Assembly (NCBI GenBank): GCA_944320105.1
Contig: CALUGA010000007.1
Coordinates: 1-64,000 of the forward strand
Reading direction: 5' to 3'
Source of the DNA: an uncultured Prevotella sp.
Lineage (GTDB): Bacteria > Bacteroidota > Bacteroidia > Bacteroidales > Bacteroidaceae
DNA length: 64,000 nucleotides
Part shown: positions 8,591 through 18,040 of the stretch, piece by piece
Position numbering within the stretch: the first letter of the stretch is position 1
How the letters are laid out: each line of letters starts with the position of its first letter
Notes under the pieces: model-generated
What the model was told of the DNA's origin: nothing
Databases searched by the model: none
What the model saw: only the letters and a program-made list of their open reading frames with translations
Position numbers and translations under genes: made by a program

Positions 8591-9928
8591 TTAATCAACT
8601 TTAGTTAAAGACCTTACCATATCCAGAGCGACATTGGAGCCGCCGAACCACCAGCTGGTATGAGACTCAAGCCAGCTGTTAGCTGCCTCGCTTGCCATGG
8701 CCGTGCCATCGCGGAAAGCCCAGAGAACCAAGCCTTCAGAGAGAATTTCCTCATAATCATTAGGCCCGGCATTGAACACCGGATTCTCCTCATCCTCATT
8801 CCACGAGAAGATTATGCCGGCCTCGGGAGCCCATGTTACCATTTGCGAATTATCCCAAAGAATGACGAGACGCACCTCCACGCCGCTGGCCTCACCAAGG
8901 GTTTGCGGGCGGATTTCCAAGGCACCGCGCGCCCTGTTGTAGATGCACTCGATGTCGTAGTTGCTGTTAAGGCCCGTCATGCGGTAAGTAGAGCCATCGT
9001 TGTTGCTCACAAGCTCAACGCGAACAGTAGAGATGGAGCCGGCGTTCAGGCCAAAAGCCAAGTCGTAAGTGCCCTCAAAGGAGTCGTAAGCCCTCCAGTT
9101 GGACGGCGTGTAGCCCTGCATTACGAAGTCGCTGCTGCCCTCATCGGTGCAAGTGAGCTGGTAAGTGGCGTTGTCGTAGGCGAAGCCCGACACTGCCTTC
9201 GGCGCGAAGTCGATGGCCTCGCTCAGGCGAATGCCATTGTCGGTATAAGTAAAGGCGCACGACATATTCATCGAAGTGTCGGCAGGATTTACGAACTCAG
9301 CCTGGCGGTTCTCAAGGTCGAACGTAGCATCTATGGTCATGTCGCCCATCTTGCCGGTGCCGGTGGAGACAATGAGGCTATCGCGCATCTCCTTGACATC
9401 GGCAAGGTAGTCCTCTGCGTTGCGCTCCAGCGGGCGCAGGTAGCAGAGGTTGCCGGTGCGCTTGCCCTTCATAACGACAAGCTCGGGAGTGGCACTCATG
9501 ATGAGGAACTCAAAGTCTGCGTGCCTTCCCTCGTACTCATCCTCGCTCGGTCCCGGCGTTGCGAACTCGTGGAACACCCTGTTGTAAGTGTCGAGGGTGA
9601 GCACAGGGCCGTTGTCGGTGGTCATCTTATAGTAAGAAGTGTCGTCGCCATCGGCTGCCTCAGACATGGCCGTGACAGTAAGCGAGTCGAACTTCACGAT
9701 GAAAGCATAGCCACCACCAGTGGAGTTGTCGCCAATATAATAATCCATTACCCAGCCGTTCTCAGCACCGCGGAGCACGGCCTTGGCGTGGCGCATGGCA
9801 GCCTGAAGGCGCGCCGATGAGGACTCGCCGAACACCTCGTCATCATCTTTGAAGCAAGACGTGAAAGACAAGGCTGCCACTGCCAGCAAAACAAATACGG
9901 AAAAAATATTCTTAGCCTTCATAATCAA
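8591..9928 (-). CDS. DUF4302 lipoprotein
   Basis: A 445-residue lipoprotein with lipobox SFTSC (Cys 25) and the acidic run FKDDDE. The region ARLQAAMRHAKAVLRGAENGWVMDYY and the following segment are typical of DUF4302 proteins, which in my knowledge sit beside SusCD pairs and the HExxH lipoprotein family. Its start overlaps the metallohydrolase stop by 4 bp (ATGA). An alternative start two codons in is possible. Function is not established. A surface-binding role in the uptake complex is likely from context. Confidence 0.75.
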   Translation of the reverse strand: MIMKAKNIFSVFVLLAVAALSFTSCFKDDDEVFGESSSARLQAAMRHAKAVLRGAENGWVMDYYIGDNSTGGGYAFIVKFDSLTVTAMSEAADGDDTSYYKMTTDNGPVLTLDTYNRVFHEFATPGPSEDEYEGRHADFEFLIMSATPELVVMKGKRTGNLCYLRPLERNAEDYLADVKEMRDSLIVSTGTGKMGDMTIDATFDLENRQAEFVNPADTSMNMSCAFTYTDNGIRLSEAIDFAPKAVSGFAYDNATYQLTCTDEGSSDFVMQGYTPSNWRAYDSFEGTYDLAFGLNAGSISTVRVELVSNNDGSTYRMTGLNSNYDIECIYNRARGALEIRPQTLGEASGVEVRLVILWDNSQMVTWAPEAGIIFSWNEDEENPVFNAGPNDYEEILSEGLVLWAFRDGTAMASEAANSWLESHTSWWFGGSNVALDMVRSLTKVD

Positions 9929-10857
9929 TTCTCATCATTAGTAATTACAGTAACGTCGGAGAGGTCGATCTTCCCGTCAACGATATCCTGCTCGCGGCGG
10001 AGCACCGACTCGCGCAGCTCGTCGAGGTCGATGTTGAAAGTATTCCTCATGTAGTCCTTCACCATCTGGAGCTTGGTTTCAAGATAACCACGACCCGGCT
10101 GCGGGTTGTCGGCGGTGCCGGCAGCCTGCTGCATCCAAGCCTCCCACTGCTCGGCAGTGTTGGTAACGTATGTAGACATCATCTCGGCAAAGTCCTCGCT
10201 GTGCGAGTGCTGGGCGTAAGAGGTGATGAATCCGCGCTCAAGATAGCCAGAGTCATTGGGCGCAGTGCTCCAGCTGTCGGCCACGTAGCCCGTCGGGGTG
10301 ATGAGCTGGTAAGTGGCCGAATAGTCAGTGGTCTGGTTCAGGATGTGGGTAAACTCGTGGTGAATGGTCTTGAGGTAGTACGTGTTGAGGTCGTTGATGT
10401 CGCGCTTGTACTGGTCGATGTAGTTAACGCCCATCAGGTTTATCTTCTTGCCGCCCTCGGCAGTACCAAGCTCAAAGGTACCGTTGTTCATGTAATGCCA
10501 TTCGCCCTCAAGGTAGAAGAGCTTAGGGAAGTAGCGGCGAGTGAAGTCGATGCCTGCCACCTCGTCGTAAGCCTCCACGCAAGAGTACTTCACGATGTGC
10601 GCCATTTCGATGGCCTGGTCATACTGCGCAGGCACTGTGTAGTAATCGTCGTCGCTCTCGTTGTATTCGTAGCGATACTTAATCTCGATGTTGTATGGCT
10701 GCAGGTAGTTCACGTCGAGCCAATAGTCGAGCGGCGTGTTCTCCACAGCATCGGCGGAAATGACGCTCACCGACTCGATGTCGTCGTCCGAGCAAGCACA
10801 GAAGGAGCACGCCAGCCCGGCCACCATCAACGAATATATCAAGTTTCCTTTCTTCAT
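9925..10857 (-). CDS. Substrate import-associated zinc metallohydrolase lipoprotein
   Basis: A 310-residue lipoprotein (signal ending SFCAC, lipid Cys probably 22, then SDDD). It carries the gluzincin motif HHEFTHILNQ, with HExxH formed by His167, Glu168 and His171, so zinc peptidase chemistry is predicted. The family is known as a lipoprotein encoded next to SusC/SusD-type transporters and is named for that association. It lies 40 bp after susD. The context suggests it cuts a peptide or protein at the cell surface before import by the SusCD pair. The natural substrate is unknown. Confidence 0.85.
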   Translation of the reverse strand: MKKGNLIYSLMVAGLACSFCACSDDDIESVSVISADAVENTPLDYWLDVNYLQPYNIEIKYRYEYNESDDDYYTVPAQYDQAIEMAHIVKYSCVEAYDEVAGIDFTRRYFPKLFYLEGEWHYMNNGTFELGTAEGGKKINLMGVNYIDQYKRDINDLNTYYLKTIHHEFTHILNQTTDYSATYQLITPTGYVADSWSTAPNDSGYLERGFITSYAQHSHSEDFAEMMSTYVTNTAEQWEAWMQQAAGTADNPQPGRGYLETKLQMVKDYMRNTFNIDLDELRESVLRREQDIVDGKIDLSDVTVITNDEN

Positions 10858-10897
10858 TTTGCAATCAATTTTGAGATTTCACATAATCCTCGAATCG

Positions 10898-12490
10898 TCA
10901 CCTTGGATTAGCCTCCATGCCGGCCTGTATTACGATAGAGGGCAGCTGTATGGCCCTGCGCAGGTCGTTGGTGCCAAGGGAGTCGGTAACTTTAAGAGGC
11001 TCGCTGCGCGCATCCATGGTGCGGCGGGTTATGTTGATGCCATAACGCTTGATGTCGAACCAACGATAGCCCTCATAAATGGTTTCCAGACGCTTGAAGT
11101 TGAGCACGCACTGCAAGAGGCTTTCCTGCTCGCTGCCCTCAGCATCGATGGCAAAGGCCGGGTGCAGGTGCTTCTTCATGGTGGGCGCTAAAGAATTAGA
11201 ATAAGCCAAACCGTCGTAGAACGCCTTGACATTCTCCTTGGTGAGGGTCATGGTCGACCGTGTCCAGTTCTGCATCCACAGGGTAAGATCCTTGCAGGCA
11301 GCCGTGTAGTCGCCCATCATGATGTAAGCCTCGGCGCGCTCAAGCAGGGTGAGGTCGGCCTTGAAGGCGGGGTAAACGGTGCGGTAGTAGCCCGTCTTGT
11401 TCACGGGGTCAAGCTCCTCGAAGAGGTAAGGCAGCTTGGCCATGAGCACACGGTCGAGCGCACCGCCCTTGAATGCGAGCGGCGGGCAGCGCATCATGTT
11501 GGAGTTGCCCCAGATGTTGGGAGCCTCAAGCGTCTCGGTCTCTGAGATGTAGCTGTTGTGCGAGTAGCGGCTCAGATAACCATAGTTGGCCGACCATATA
11601 CCCATGGCCGAGATGGCGGTCACGAGCAGCAGGTTGGAGTTAGACGTAGCGTCGATGTAGAGGTTGGTACGCGGCGTAAGGTCGTTGGTGATTCCAAACG
11701 ACTCCATCTCGTCCCAATCGCGCAGCATCGAGGTAGGGTTAGAGCCGAGGCAGGCAGTGGCATACTCCACGGCCTTGTCCCACTTCTCATAAAAGAGATA
11801 GAAACGTGCGGCGAAGGCATAAGCAGCCTGCGTGTTGAAGTGGTACTTAGGCACCTTGAGGTGAGTGTCGCCAATCATGGGCAGGGCGGTCTGTATGTCC
11901 TTGTCGATGTTCTTGTACACCTCCTCCACCGTGCCGCGCTCATAGTGCGGGTTCACCGTAGTCTCGGGCTTGGTTACGTAAGGTATGCCAATGTCGGTCT
12001 TGCTGGTCTGCGAGTTGTAGTTCATGCAGAACTCGTTTACGAGGATGAAGTGGCCGTATGCACGGCAGAGCAGGGCCTCGGCCATGGCCTCACGGAGCGT
12101 GGTGGTGGTTGGGCCGCCCATCTCCTCGATAGCCTGCAGGGCCTGATTGGCCGATGCAATGGCGTTGTAGTGGCTCTCCCAAAGGTTGCGCACTCCATCG
12201 TTGTCGTCCTCGGTTATGTCCTGCCAAGAGTAAGCCTGGCGTGCGAAGCGCGAATCATACTGCGAATAGCGCTCGCCCATGTCGTCGATGTTGTCGGACA
12301 TGCTTTCGTTGAGGAAGCCGTAGAACGAATCGCTGGGATAGGCAGAGGTTATGAGGCTTACCACCTTGTCCTCAGAGTCCACCTCGGTGCGGTTGTCGGG
12401 CATCACGTCGAGGTATTTGTCGCACGACGTGAGCGAAAGCCCGAGCAAGGCGGCGAAACTGATTGAATATATGATGTTACTCTTTTTCAT
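10898..12490 (-). CDS. SusD/RagB-family nutrient-binding lipoprotein
   Basis: A 530-residue lipoprotein with lipobox LSLTSC (Cys 23) followed by DKYLDVMPDNRTE, the standard SusD opening. TPR-like helical segments run through the middle (for example RAYGHFILVNEFCMNYN), and the C-terminal SusD domain ends with RRAIQLPSIVIQAGMEANPR. SusD proteins form a lid over the SusC barrel and capture ligand. It starts 16 bp after susC. With no glycoside hydrolase in the operon but an HExxH lipoprotein, the ligand is more likely peptide-like than glycan, as for the RagAB pair (inference). Confidence 0.93.
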   Translation of the reverse strand: MKKSNIIYSISFAALLGLSLTSCDKYLDVMPDNRTEVDSEDKVVSLITSAYPSDSFYGFLNESMSDNIDDMGERYSQYDSRFARQAYSWQDITEDDNDGVRNLWESHYNAIASANQALQAIEEMGGPTTTTLREAMAEALLCRAYGHFILVNEFCMNYNSQTSKTDIGIPYVTKPETTVNPHYERGTVEEVYKNIDKDIQTALPMIGDTHLKVPKYHFNTQAAYAFAARFYLFYEKWDKAVEYATACLGSNPTSMLRDWDEMESFGITNDLTPRTNLYIDATSNSNLLLVTAISAMGIWSANYGYLSRYSHNSYISETETLEAPNIWGNSNMMRCPPLAFKGGALDRVLMAKLPYLFEELDPVNKTGYYRTVYPAFKADLTLLERAEAYIMMGDYTAACKDLTLWMQNWTRSTMTLTKENVKAFYDGLAYSNSLAPTMKKHLHPAFAIDAEGSEQESLLQCVLNFKRLETIYEGYRWFDIKRYGINITRRTMDARSEPLKVTDSLGTNDLRRAIQLPSIVIQAGMEANPR

Positions 12491-12506
12491 TGCTGTCTAC
12501 ATTAAA

Positions 12507-15500
12507 TTATATACCAACTTTGAGTGTGAGGGTGAACTGCTTAGGCACCGGAACTGCCACACCACCGGCATTGGCGAACTCAGGATCCTGACCGTTGAGC
12601 TTCTTGTCGGCATAGATGAGGAAGAGGTTGGTGGCCTGGAGCTTGAGCGAAAGCTTGTTCAGGCTGAGTGCCTCGCATATAGACTTGGGGAATTCGTAGC
12701 CCAGCGAAATCTCCTTCATGCGGATGAAGTCGCCCTTGGCTATGCGCTCCGTAGAGTAGTTGTAAGCGTTGTAAGCATACGAGAGATTGGCGTCGAGGCT
12801 GTTCTGCAGCTTGCTCGCAATCACCGGCACGGTGGTATGCTTCTCGTCGCCCGGCGTAGTCCAGCGGTCGTTGAACTCCTTCGGGGTAGCGGTCAGGTCA
12901 TCGTACTCATTTGAGAACACGGGGTCAAGACGCACAACGTTGCCGAACGAATAGGTGATGAACACGTTGAGCGTGAAGTTCTTGTAGGTGAAGATGTTGC
13001 CGAAGCTACCCATGTCGGTGGGGTCAACGCTGCCCTCGTACTTCAGGAAGCCGAGCTTTTCAGGGTCGTTCTCCTGGAAGTAGATGCCGGTGGTGGTGAC
13101 GTTGCCGTCCTGGTCGAGGAATGTGGGCAGACCCTCGTCGTTAAGTCCCATGAAGGGGATGGAGAAGAGGCTGCGCACGGGATAGCCCTCCATGGCGAAG
13201 CCCGAGCCGGACACGAGGTCGATCACGCGGCTGTTGGTCTTCAGCTCGGTCACCTCGTTGTGCGTGTGGCTGTAGATGAAGTTGGTGCTCCAGGTGAAAT
13301 CATCGGTCTTGATGTTGGTAGTAGAGAGCGAAAGCTCCACACCGCTCGACTTCATGGTAGCGATGTTGCCGTACTTCTGCACCTCGCCTCCGGCGCCGGA
13401 TGTAGTTGCTATGCCGATAAGGTCGTAGTTGCGGCGGCTGTAGGCATCGAGGGTGAAGTTGATGCGGTTGTTGAGGAAGCCCATGTCAACGCCGAAGTTG
13501 AACTCGTGCTTCTTCTCATACGTAAGGTCTTCGTTGGCCAGCTGGTAGATGTAGAGCTGTGTCTCCTTTACGTCGGTGAAGGGCCTCCAGGGGTTCTCGG
13601 CCATCACCACCACACGCGAGTTAGTCACGTCGGCCGGTCCGCGGTCGGCGGTAAGCGAGTACGACAGGCGGAACGAGAGGTGCGACATGGCGGGCTGGAG
13701 CTTCTTGAAGAAAGGCTCCTCGTGCACGTTCCATGCGCCGGAGACGTTCCATGTGGGCAGCCAGCGCGCCGAGCGGCTCTTGCCGAGGCGGTTGGTACCC
13801 TCGTAGCGGAACGTACCGTTGATGGAGTAGCGGCCGCGCCAAGAGTAAGTACCGTTGGCAAAGTAGGCCGCGCTGCGCTCGTTGGTGTTGCTCAGCGTGA
13901 AGTAGTCGGTGTTGGTCTCCGAGCTTTTCTTGAACACCTCGTAAGCCCACGAGGGGGTCTCACCCATGGTGTACTGCATACCCCAGCCACGGAACCACGT
14001 GCTGTGGCGCTGCACGCTGTTGATTTCGAGACCGCCGTAGAGGTTGATGATGTGCTCGTCCTCGCCGAACACGTCGTTATACTGCGCCGTTGCGCGGAAG
14101 TCGTAGCCGAACATGCGGTTGTCCGTGCGGTCGAGGATACCACCGTTGGGCAGCACCGTCACCGGCAGGGCGTAGATGTCGTCGGGGTCGGTATAGAGGT
14201 AGTTGTTGTTGTCGCGGATGGTCGAAGTGCTCATTGCGCGGTAGGCCATGGCCTGGTTCGACTGGTCCTTGATGTTGTGCTCCTGCGTGGTTGCGCTGTA
14301 CTTCACGGCTCCGAGGGCGGTAAGCTCCACCTTGGTGATGGGCTTGTAGCTCAGCTTGGCCTGCATGCGGAAGTCGATCACGTTGAGGTCAATGTAGTTG
14401 TTCTCAAGCTCGTGGAAGATGTTGAACGGGGCGTAGTTGCGCGTGTAGTACTCGTTGGGGTCGAGCGTGCGCGACGTGTTGAGCGCATACGAGTAGGGGT
14501 TGATGTCGAATGCGCGGCTCACCTCGCCCGTTACGGGGTCGGTGGTGGCACTGAGCGTTCCGGGTGCCTTCTGCTTGCGGTACGACGCATTACCCAGAAG
14601 GCCTGCGGTGAGTTTCTTCGAGATGTTGTGGTTCACGTTGAAGTTAGCCGTGTAGCGCTCCACCTCGCTGGCCTTTGTCCAGCCCGGGTCGAACATGGCG
14701 CTCACCGAGGCATAGTAGTTGCCCTTGTCGGTACCGCCCGACATGCTTACTGAGTGGGTGTGCTGCACTGAGTTGGAGAACAGCTCCTCAAACCAGTTGG
14801 TGTTGCGGTACTCGGCTGCGCGCAGGTAAGCGGCCCGGGCCTCGGGAGTGTTTACGAGGCCGAACTTGCCCGTGGCGGGGTTGTAAGTGTTTATAAGCTC
14901 GTACATCTTGCCATATACGCCGCTGTTTGGCGCGTTGGCAGTCTCGGCATAGTTGAGGTATCCTTTCTGCTGAAGCTCCTGGTATACCGACATCTGGTCC
15001 TGGGAGTTCATGATGTTGAACGTGTTGTACGACGGCACGAGCCTCATGGTGTACTCACCCGTATAGCTGATGTGGGCCTGGCCGGCCTTACCTTTCTTCG
15101 TGGTAACAACGATAACGCCCGCCATCGCGCGCGCGCCATATATAGATGTGGCGGAACCGTCCTTGAGGATCTGGAAGCTCTCTATGTCGTCTGAGTTGAG
15201 TCCGGCAATGGCAGAGCTAATCAGCGTGTTGGCGTCTCCGGAAGAGAGCTGGTCGGCGCTCACGTCGACAACGTCTTCCATGATGACGCCGTCAACCACC
15301 CAAAGCGGCTTGGAGCTGCCGTAGATGGACGTGGCACCGCGGACGCGGATCTTGGGAGCCGTACCGAATGTTCCCGAAACGTTTTGCACGGACACACCGG
15401 CGGCGCGACCCTCGAGCGAGCGGCTGATGTCGGCCATACCGTCAATCTTGGCGTTGCCAGCATCAATCTTGGTGGTGGAGCCGGTGAAAAGGCGTTTGTC

Positions 15501-15830
15501 TACCTTCTGCATACCCGTGACCACAACCTCGTCGACCACGTGGGCCGAGCTCTCGAGCGTCACCTTCATCCCAGGCTTTGCGACTACCGTCTGGGGCTTC
15601 ATGCCGACATAACTTATCACAAGTTTCTTGCCGGCAGGCACGGAGAGCGAGAATACGCCGTCCATGTTGGTCGTCGTGCCGGTCTTGGTCCCCTCGACCA
15701 TGACCGTGGCTCCGATGACCGGCAGCCCGTCTTCCTGAGATATTACGGTACCTGTAACTTTTGTTTGGGCTAATGCCACTCCCACGGAGAGGAGCAAACA
15801 CGCCAAAAGCATAGTTAATCTTCTTTCCAT
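12507..15830 (-). CDS. SusC/RagA-family TonB-dependent outer-membrane transporter
   Basis: A 1107-residue barrel. A signal peptide (MERRLTMLLACLLLSVGVALA) is followed by a carboxypeptidase-like regulatory domain (KVTGTVISQEDGLPVIGATV), a TonB-box-like stretch DEVVVTGMQ, a plug domain with the SusC signature KPLWVVDGVIMEDV, and a long beta-barrel ending LTLKVGI. It imports SusD-bound ligand using energy from TonB. I place the start at the ATG at 15830 because the signal peptide begins there and the frame upstream (to 15887) would run through the TAATTTTG promoter boxes. It heads the ten-gene minus-strand block. Confidence 0.93.
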   Translation of the reverse strand: MERRLTMLLACLLLSVGVALAQTKVTGTVISQEDGLPVIGATVMVEGTKTGTTTNMDGVFSLSVPAGKKLVISYVGMKPQTVVAKPGMKVTLESSAHVVDEVVVTGMQKVDKRLFTGSTTKIDAGNAKIDGMADISRSLEGRAAGVSVQNVSGTFGTAPKIRVRGATSIYGSSKPLWVVDGVIMEDVVDVSADQLSSGDANTLISSAIAGLNSDDIESFQILKDGSATSIYGARAMAGVIVVTTKKGKAGQAHISYTGEYTMRLVPSYNTFNIMNSQDQMSVYQELQQKGYLNYAETANAPNSGVYGKMYELINTYNPATGKFGLVNTPEARAAYLRAAEYRNTNWFEELFSNSVQHTHSVSMSGGTDKGNYYASVSAMFDPGWTKASEVERYTANFNVNHNISKKLTAGLLGNASYRKQKAPGTLSATTDPVTGEVSRAFDINPYSYALNTSRTLDPNEYYTRNYAPFNIFHELENNYIDLNVIDFRMQAKLSYKPITKVELTALGAVKYSATTQEHNIKDQSNQAMAYRAMSTSTIRDNNNYLYTDPDDIYALPVTVLPNGGILDRTDNRMFGYDFRATAQYNDVFGEDEHIINLYGGLEINSVQRHSTWFRGWGMQYTMGETPSWAYEVFKKSSETNTDYFTLSNTNERSAAYFANGTYSWRGRYSINGTFRYEGTNRLGKSRSARWLPTWNVSGAWNVHEEPFFKKLQPAMSHLSFRLSYSLTADRGPADVTNSRVVVMAENPWRPFTDVKETQLYIYQLANEDLTYEKKHEFNFGVDMGFLNNRINFTLDAYSRRNYDLIGIATTSGAGGEVQKYGNIATMKSSGVELSLSTTNIKTDDFTWSTNFIYSHTHNEVTELKTNSRVIDLVSGSGFAMEGYPVRSLFSIPFMGLNDEGLPTFLDQDGNVTTTGIYFQENDPEKLGFLKYEGSVDPTDMGSFGNIFTYKNFTLNVFITYSFGNVVRLDPVFSNEYDDLTATPKEFNDRWTTPGDEKHTTVPVIASKLQNSLDANLSYAYNAYNYSTERIAKGDFIRMKEISLGYEFPKSICEALSLNKLSLKLQATNLFLIYADKKLNGQDPEFANAGGVAVPVPKQFTLTLKVGI

Positions 15831-15874
15831 AAATACTCTCTTCTTTACTTGATTTACATTATAATTACGACCTG

Positions 15875-15892
15875 CAAAATTAAACAAAATTA
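15875..15892 (-). promoter_or_regulatory. Candidate promoter -7 boxes of the susC operon
   Basis: Two overlapping-phase copies of TAATTTTG (TAnnTTTG form) read on the minus strand at 15875-15882 and 15885-15892, 45-55 bp before the susC ATG. A TTTG further upstream is not at the ideal 19-21-nt spacing for either copy (14 and 24 nt), so which box is used is open. Confidence 0.45.
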
Positions 15893-16239
15893 TTCAGCCT
15901 ACAGCACAAATGGCTAAAAAAATCGAATATTTAACTTATCAAGCACAACAAAAGCCCGTTTGGAGCCAACATTTCGTTCCAAATTGAAAAAAATTACCAA
16001 GGAATGGTTTACAGATTGCAAACGAAAACGGTGTACAAAATACATCATATAATATGCAACGGTATGCAAAATAACGTAAAATCTGAATATTAATGCACCA
16101 CGGCAGGCCGCAGCGGCCAAGGAGACCAATGGCAAACGGGGCCGCCCGAGGGATGCGCGGGCGGGCTTATTGTGTAAAGTTTATGTCATGGCAGGCACGT
16201 TTTGCATATCGCGCTGTGTGCCAGTGGGTTATGCTCACT

Positions 16240-16328
16240 GGCGTTTTGCTGTGCAAAACGGCCTGTTTCAGGCTCTAAAATGGCCTGTTCCGCAGTGCGA
16301 AACGGCACGTTTTGCAATGCAAAACGCC
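16240..16328. repeat. Dispersed hairpin repeat, copy 1
   Basis: An element with 10-bp terminal inverted repeats (GGCGTTTTGC at 16240-16249, GCAAAACGCC at 16319-16328). Between them are imperfect AAACGGCCTGTTT and AAACGGCACGTTT words. It lies in the 605-bp gap between susC and the coiled-coil lipoprotein. Apart from this repeat, a terminator and the susC promoter region, I see nothing coding in that gap. Confidence 0.75.
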
Positions 16329-16381
16329 ACGGAGCAGCCTGCAAGGGGCATAATGTAAACTTTTGTTACCGCCCCGGCAAC

Positions 16382-16409
16382 AAAAAAGGCGGCCACAACC
16401 GTGGCCGCC
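16382..16409 (-). terminator. Terminator of the rsmI-lipoprotein unit
   Basis: A perfect 9-bp stem GGCGGCCAC (16388-16396) with GTGGCCGCC (16401-16409) around AACC, followed on the minus strand by six T residues. It lies 27 bp past the lipoprotein stop. Confidence 0.9.
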
Positions 16410-16435
16410 GAATATTGGGCTTGCATCGCACAATG

Positions 16436-17290
16436 TCACTTTACGAGTATCACGAGATACTTGCTCGTGCTCCAAAACACCTGCGGGTTGGTGATGCGCA
16501 GCACGTACTGCTTGTTGGCGTCGCGCTGCAGCGTGTAGCTGCTCGCGGGGTGCGAGGTCATCATCTTGGCCGAGCGCGAATAGAGCTTTATCTCCTTGGT
16601 TACGCGTATGTCTATCTTGGTGAAGTAGTCGCGGTTGAAGTTGGCCTGCAGCACCTTGCCGCCGTCGAGTATGCGCTGCTCCTTCAGCTCGTCCTTCGTG
16701 CCGAACACGTACCAGGCGGAGTGTATCTGCTTGTCCTGCGAGTTGATGGTCTTGGTCTTCTGCTGCCCCTCGGCGGTGAGCGTGTTCACGTTTGTGTTGA
16801 GGTTGGCTATCTTCTCGTCGAGGTCCATGATGTGTATGTCCTTGGCGTCAAGCTCGGCGCGCAGCTGCTGAATCTGCTGGTCTTTCTCCTCCATCTGCTT
16901 GGTGAGGTTGTCGATGGTGCGCTGCAGCTGCTCGCCCTTTATGGTGCCTTCGCGCAGCTGGCGCTGCAGCTTGGCTATAAGCTCGCGGTTCTGCTTCATG
17001 GTCGACTGTATGAACTGCATGTTCTCGCGTATGCGCTGCTCGCGGTTGCTGCCCTCGCCCTGCTTGGCCAGGCTCAGGCGGTTCTCGGCCTCGTTTATCT
17101 CGCGGAAGCCTTCCTCTATCTCGTTCACCGTGGACATGAGGTCGTTGATCTCGGTGTCCTTCTGGGCTATGACCTGGGTGAGCGAATCGCGCTGCTGCGC
17201 CGCCACGAGGTCGGCCTTGGGCTTGTCCTGCCGGCAGGCCGCCAAGGCCAGCAGGCAGACTCCTGCAAACAATAGTTTCTTCATATTCAC
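16436..17290 (-). CDS. Coiled-coil lipoprotein (possible Cbp1-type adhesin family)
   Basis: A 284-residue lipoprotein with lipobox ALAAC (Cys 19). Residues about 30-185 form a long charged coiled coil (for example RTIDNLTKQMEEKDQQIQQL, DEKIANLNTNVNTL). A compact globular end follows (about 190-284) containing WYVFGTKDELKEQRIL and ending STSKYLVILVK. This architecture is common and conserved in Bacteroidales. I believe it matches proteins annotated as Cbp1-family collagen-binding adhesins, but I cannot confirm that here. Its ATG overlaps the rsmI stop by 4 bp, so it is translated from the rsmI mRNA. Confidence 0.65.
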   Translation of the reverse strand: MNMKKLLFAGVCLLALAACRQDKPKADLVAAQQRDSLTQVIAQKDTEINDLMSTVNEIEEGFREINEAENRLSLAKQGEGSNREQRIRENMQFIQSTMKQNRELIAKLQRQLREGTIKGEQLQRTIDNLTKQMEEKDQQIQQLRAELDAKDIHIMDLDEKIANLNTNVNTLTAEGQQKTKTINSQDKQIHSAWYVFGTKDELKEQRILDGGKVLQANFNRDYFTKIDIRVTKEIKLYSRSAKMMTSHPASSYTLQRDANKQYVLRITNPQVFWSTSKYLVILVK

Positions 17291-17985
17291 TGGTTTTTGG
17301 TTTTGCTTTCCTTTTCATCGCTGCCGGCCACCACTACCACTATCTCGCCCCGGGGGGCAGTGGCACCAAAGTAGGCTGACAGCTCGGAGAGGGTGCCGCG
17401 CACGCTCTCCTCGTGCACCTTGGATATCTCGCGGCACACGCAGGCCTCGCGCTCGCCGCCAAAAGCCTCGGCCAACTGGCCGAGCAGCTTGCACAGGCGG
17501 TGGGGCGACTCGTAGAACACCATGGTGCGGCGCTCGCCTGCAAGGGCGTCGATGCGCGACTGGCGCCCCTTCTTCTGCGGCAGGAAGCCCTCGAAGGCAA
17601 AGCGGTCGCAGGGCAGCCCGCTCGACACAAGGGCCGGAACGAACGCCGTGGCCCCGGGCAGGCACTGAACCTCGATGCCGGCCCTGACGGCCTCGCGCAC
17701 GAGGTAGAAGCCGGGGTCGCTGATGCCGGGTGTGCCGGCGTCGCTGATGAGGGCAACGTCTTCGCCTGCCTGCAGCCGCCCCACTATCGAGGCGGCAGTG
17801 CCGTGCTCGTTGAACTTGTGGTGCGACATGAGCCTGTTGCTTATGCCGTAGTGCTTGAGCAGCACACCCGACGTGCGGGTGTCCTCGGCCAGCACGAGGG
17901 CAGCTTCCTTAAGCACCCTCAGCGCGCGCAGCGTGATGTCCTCCATGTTGCCCACCGGGGTGGGAACCACGTAAAGTATACCCAT
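17287..17985 (-). CDS. rsmI: 16S rRNA (cytidine(1402)-2'-O)-methyltransferase
   Basis: A 232-residue protein of normal RsmI length. The tetrapyrrole-methylase fold is clear: MGILYVVPTPVGNMEDITLRA at the start, then VLAEDTRTSGVLLKHYGI, ALISDAGTPGISDPG and CLPGATAFVPALVSSGLP. RsmI methylates the 2'-O of C1402 in the 30S decoding centre using S-adenosylmethionine. It is followed with 4-bp overlap by a coiled-coil lipoprotein gene. Its promoter lies 8 nt upstream of the start and is divergent from that of tdk. Confidence 0.95.
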   Translation of the reverse strand: MGILYVVPTPVGNMEDITLRALRVLKEAALVLAEDTRTSGVLLKHYGISNRLMSHHKFNEHGTAASIVGRLQAGEDVALISDAGTPGISDPGFYLVREAVRAGIEVQCLPGATAFVPALVSSGLPCDRFAFEGFLPQKKGRQSRIDALAGERRTMVFYESPHRLCKLLGQLAEAFGGEREACVCREISKVHEESVRGTLSELSAYFGATAPRGEIVVVVAGSDEKESKTKNQ

Positions 17986-17993
17986 ATTCCGTG

Positions 17994-18024
17994 CAAATGT
18001 AACGATTTGTTCCTTACGCCCAAA
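17994..18024 (-). promoter_or_regulatory. rsmI promoter (near-leaderless)
   Basis: On the minus strand, TTTG (18021-18024) is followed by 19 nt and then TACATTTG (17994-18001), a full match to the Bacteroidetes consensus. The -7 box ends 8 nt from the rsmI ATG, so the 5' leader should be only a few nucleotides. Confidence 0.8.
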
Positions 18025-18040
18025 AAAAAGCGGCCGATTC

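Noticed and set aside
13260-14753. 497-codon plus-strand frame opposite susC
   Set aside because: Antisense to the SusC barrel. Its Val/His/Gly-rich composition is the usual shadow of a GC-rich coding strand. The same holds for 5736-6953, 23542-24990 and 62095-63261.
15831-15887. 19-residue N-terminal extension of SusC
   Set aside because: The extension would run through the TAATTTTG boxes and places charged residues before a signal peptide that begins at 15830.
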